From Pithys albifrons albifrons (taxonomy: Eukaryota > Chordata > Aves > Passeriformes > Thamnophilidae): DNA of 64,000 nt. The position numbers were made by a program, and so were the translations under genes. Shown here piece by piece: positions 62,057-64,000 of the stretch (positions are counted from its first letter, which is position 1; each line of letters starts with the position of its first letter). The notes below the pieces were generated by a model. It saw only the letters and a list, made by a program, of their open reading frames with translations, had not been told where the DNA came from and made no database searches. The stretch lies in the NCBI RefSeq assembly GCF_047495875.1, contig NC_092460.1, forward strand, positions 1 through 64,000. The letters are read 5' to 3'.

Positions 62057-64000
62057 GGGGAGCGGGTCTGGGTGCCCTCGAGGCGGAGAGAAGGAGCCTC
62101 CGCAGGCCTTTGGGCCCAGGGCCGCCCGTAAGTCTGGGCCAGTGCCCTGGAGTCCCGGGCACTTTGCAGACTAGCAGCGTCTCGAGCCCTCTGTAGTCAG
62201 AGGTGCAGCCTCGTTGGCCAGTGCTTTGTATGCCCAGCTTCCTTTGCCCAGAGGGCCTGGCTCCCAGCAGCAGACGGGGCGTCGCCGTGACCACTCAAGG
62301 TGAGGTTTGGAGAGGTTTGTGTCAGTGGGGGGCTCTGTGGGTGGGTTTGGAGTGACTTGGAGGTCTCCCTCTGGGGATGTAGGGTCCCGGTTTACTTCCT
62401 ACGGAGGAGCTGGTGTTTCTCACACCTGCCTGTGTCCTCCTTCCTTTGCAGAAACCATGGGAGAAGAGAGCGGCGGCATTGTGCGGACGGCAGTGCTGAC
62501 GTGGGAAAACGTGGAGGTGACACCAGTGGAAGTTGGAGGGTTGTGTGGAGCCGTGGGGGGGTGTGGTGGGAGCGGGCAGGTGGTGGTGGCTTGGGGAACT
62601 CGCTCTGGGTGCCCGTTTCACTGACTTGAAGGAGTTGGAGCTTCTCGGACTCAACTGTGTTATTCTCTTTGCTTGACGGAAGCCATCCGAGAAGAAAGCA
62701 GAGCCAGGAGCGCGGGACGGCGAGGCAAAAGAGTTCAGAAGAGGATCAGCAGCGTCGAGGTCAAGAGGGAGCACAAGAAAGGCCTTCTGGGCAAATGAAC
62801 CTCTTTGCCATCACGGGGTCAGGCATACACGTAGGAGTGCGTCGAGCACCTTCACGGTGCCCCCGCTGGCTTTGCGCTGGGTGACCCCCCCCCCCCCGTA
62901 AACAGGGCTGGGTCTTTCCTTTGGTAGTGTTGGCCTTTTGCCACGGTTCTCCTTTGGCTGCCCAGAAAGAGGGGGACAACACTGTAAGGAAGAGGGAGAG
63001 TCCCCTTGGCCACACCCGATAGGAGAATGCAGGTCTCCCGACCCCAGCCCACCCTGTAAACAGGGCAGGGCTTTTTTTTTTGCCTTGGCTCCTTTGTGCC
63101 TGCTGACGGCTGCTGGCCACTGTGACCCCCTGTAGCTGGGCCGCGTCACAGCCGCTGTTCTTTGGCCAGCCGTGAAGCCCTTGAGCGTAGTCAGGCCCTT
63201 GAGGCCTCTGTGCAGGCCAGGGCGAGTCTGAGGCCATTGTCTCCTGCTTGTGGGCGGTAGGGACGGCTCGCCGCAGGTTGCTGCTCAGAGCTTGCTCCCT
63301 CTCCTGGGACGTTGCCCCTTTGTGTCTCTGTCTTGTCTTTGTCGGTGTGAGTGAGAGAGCGAGCGTGTCCCTTGGTCCCCCTAGAAAAGCAGGTAGCGTA
63401 GCTTAGGCTTCCCAGGAGGGAAAGAGGGGCTGTGTGCAACAACCGGGGCGTGCCCTCAAAACCCACAAACGGAGACACGGCCCAGCCTCGGCCCTTCTTT
63501 CCGTTGAGGCAGCAAAGCCTCTCGGTGACCCGCCTGTAGCCAGGGCCTGGGTCTGTGCCAGTGCTGCTGGTGATGTGCCAGCATGTGCCCGCCCTGCCTT
63601 CAGGGCTGGGGCCCTGTCCTCGCGACCTTAGGCCGTGGAGGGCATTGTTGGGGGTGCCGAGCCTAGAAGGGGCAGCCTTGTAAGCGGGGCTTTGTACGAC
63701 CCCAGTGCTCGGCGGGCGGTTGGAGGGAGCCCCTGTAATCAGGTGGGTATTCCTGGCCCTGGCCGTTCCGAGGTCCAGGGCCGGGAGGTGTGCAGCTCCC
63801 TGTCCGTGGAGGAAGGCCCCCAGGCCTTAGGCCGTTAGCTGTTTTTCCTGGTACTGGAATCTTATTGCTATTAGTGCAGGGGGAAGCCGAGTCCTGTGGC
63901 TCCCTGGGTGTGCACCCGCCCGTAATCGGGGTGCGGGTCTGGGAGCCTCGGTGCTCCCTCAGCTGGCAGGCTGTGCGGGGCGACCGCCCCGTTAGCGGGG
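62057..64000. repeat. 1.94-kb tandem unit, copy 2 (runs off the window)
   Basis: A near-identical second unit. The window ends at GTTAGCGGGG, the sequence that begins the next repeat in copy 1 (62,051), so at least one more unit may follow. It contains an extra C in the poly-C near 62,887 and a longer T run near 63,073. Confidence 0.88.
62452..62798 (+). CDS. Possible tiny spliced gene, copy 2 (exons B and C)
   Basis: Same arrangement as in copy 1. Exon B is 62,452-62,516 and exon C ends at a TGA at 62,796-62,798. Differences in exon B are one synonymous change (ATC to ATT) and one Ala-to-Val change (GCGGAG to GTGGAG). The donor becomes GAG|GTGACA. Exon C appears unchanged. Two differences are too few to tell selection from recent duplication. 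Confidence 0.25.

Noticed and set aside
60385..62774. 150-codon minus ORF present in both 1.94-kb units
   Set aside because: Conservation is explained by the recent duplication. It runs antisense across clear plus-strand splice signals.

Overview
This window is a vertebrate chromosome end, most likely from a bird and perhaps a songbird. The organism call is inference. It rests on the CCCTAA telomere at base 1, extremely CpG-dense subtelomeric tandem repeats, exons of the vertebrate nuclear-transport gene CSE1L, and a solo LTR whose TGTCCTGGG start recalls avian endogenous retroviral LTRs. No bacterial or phage features are present, and no intact, recognisable protein-coding gene was found.

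Layout from the telomere inward. (1) 1-1,786: telomeric CCCTAA mixed with a heptamer, CCCGTTG. (2) 1,790-4,032: six copies of a ~385-bp subtelomeric repeat. (3) 4,033-37,000: about 33 kb of a CpG-dense 47-bp tandem repeat, broken seven times by a 45-bp sister repeat followed by a conserved non-repetitive mosaic block (block B), and four or five times also by block C. (4) 37,000-38,720: decayed repeat. (5) 38,720-40,945: G-rich GGGTCTCT minisatellite. (6) 40,969-43,190: six copies of a ~400-bp satellite arranged as ~800-bp dimers.

(7) 43,400-47,260: a regulatory zone. It has a minus-strand TATA/CCAAT promoter pointing at the telomere, a 44-bp almost pure G+C array, an array of CCAAT and GC boxes, and a tRNA-derived A-box/B-box element. 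(8) 47,260-53,330: a mosaic of segmental duplications with a solo LTR and a 51-bp minisatellite. (9) 52,844-56,530, minus strand: an unprocessed CSE1L pseudogene fragment with six recognisable exons, several frameshifts, a premature stop and no final exon. (10) 56,545-57,350: a 34-bp minisatellite in which nearly every unit carries an NRF1 consensus site, next to a CpG-island promoter near 57.7 kb. (11) 59,045-64,000: one diverged and two near-identical 1.94-kb tandem units with splice-like signals, a possible tiny gene and many small hairpins.

The parts do not form a pathway. They are layers of subtelomeric amplification, and their common theme is amplified promoter-type sequence: GC boxes, CCAAT boxes and NRF1 sites. 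The minus strand carries UUAGGG sense toward the telomere, so the minus-strand promoter is oriented as a TERRA-like transcript would need. All very long open frames in 4-37 kb are by-products of repeat units that contain no stop codon on either strand.
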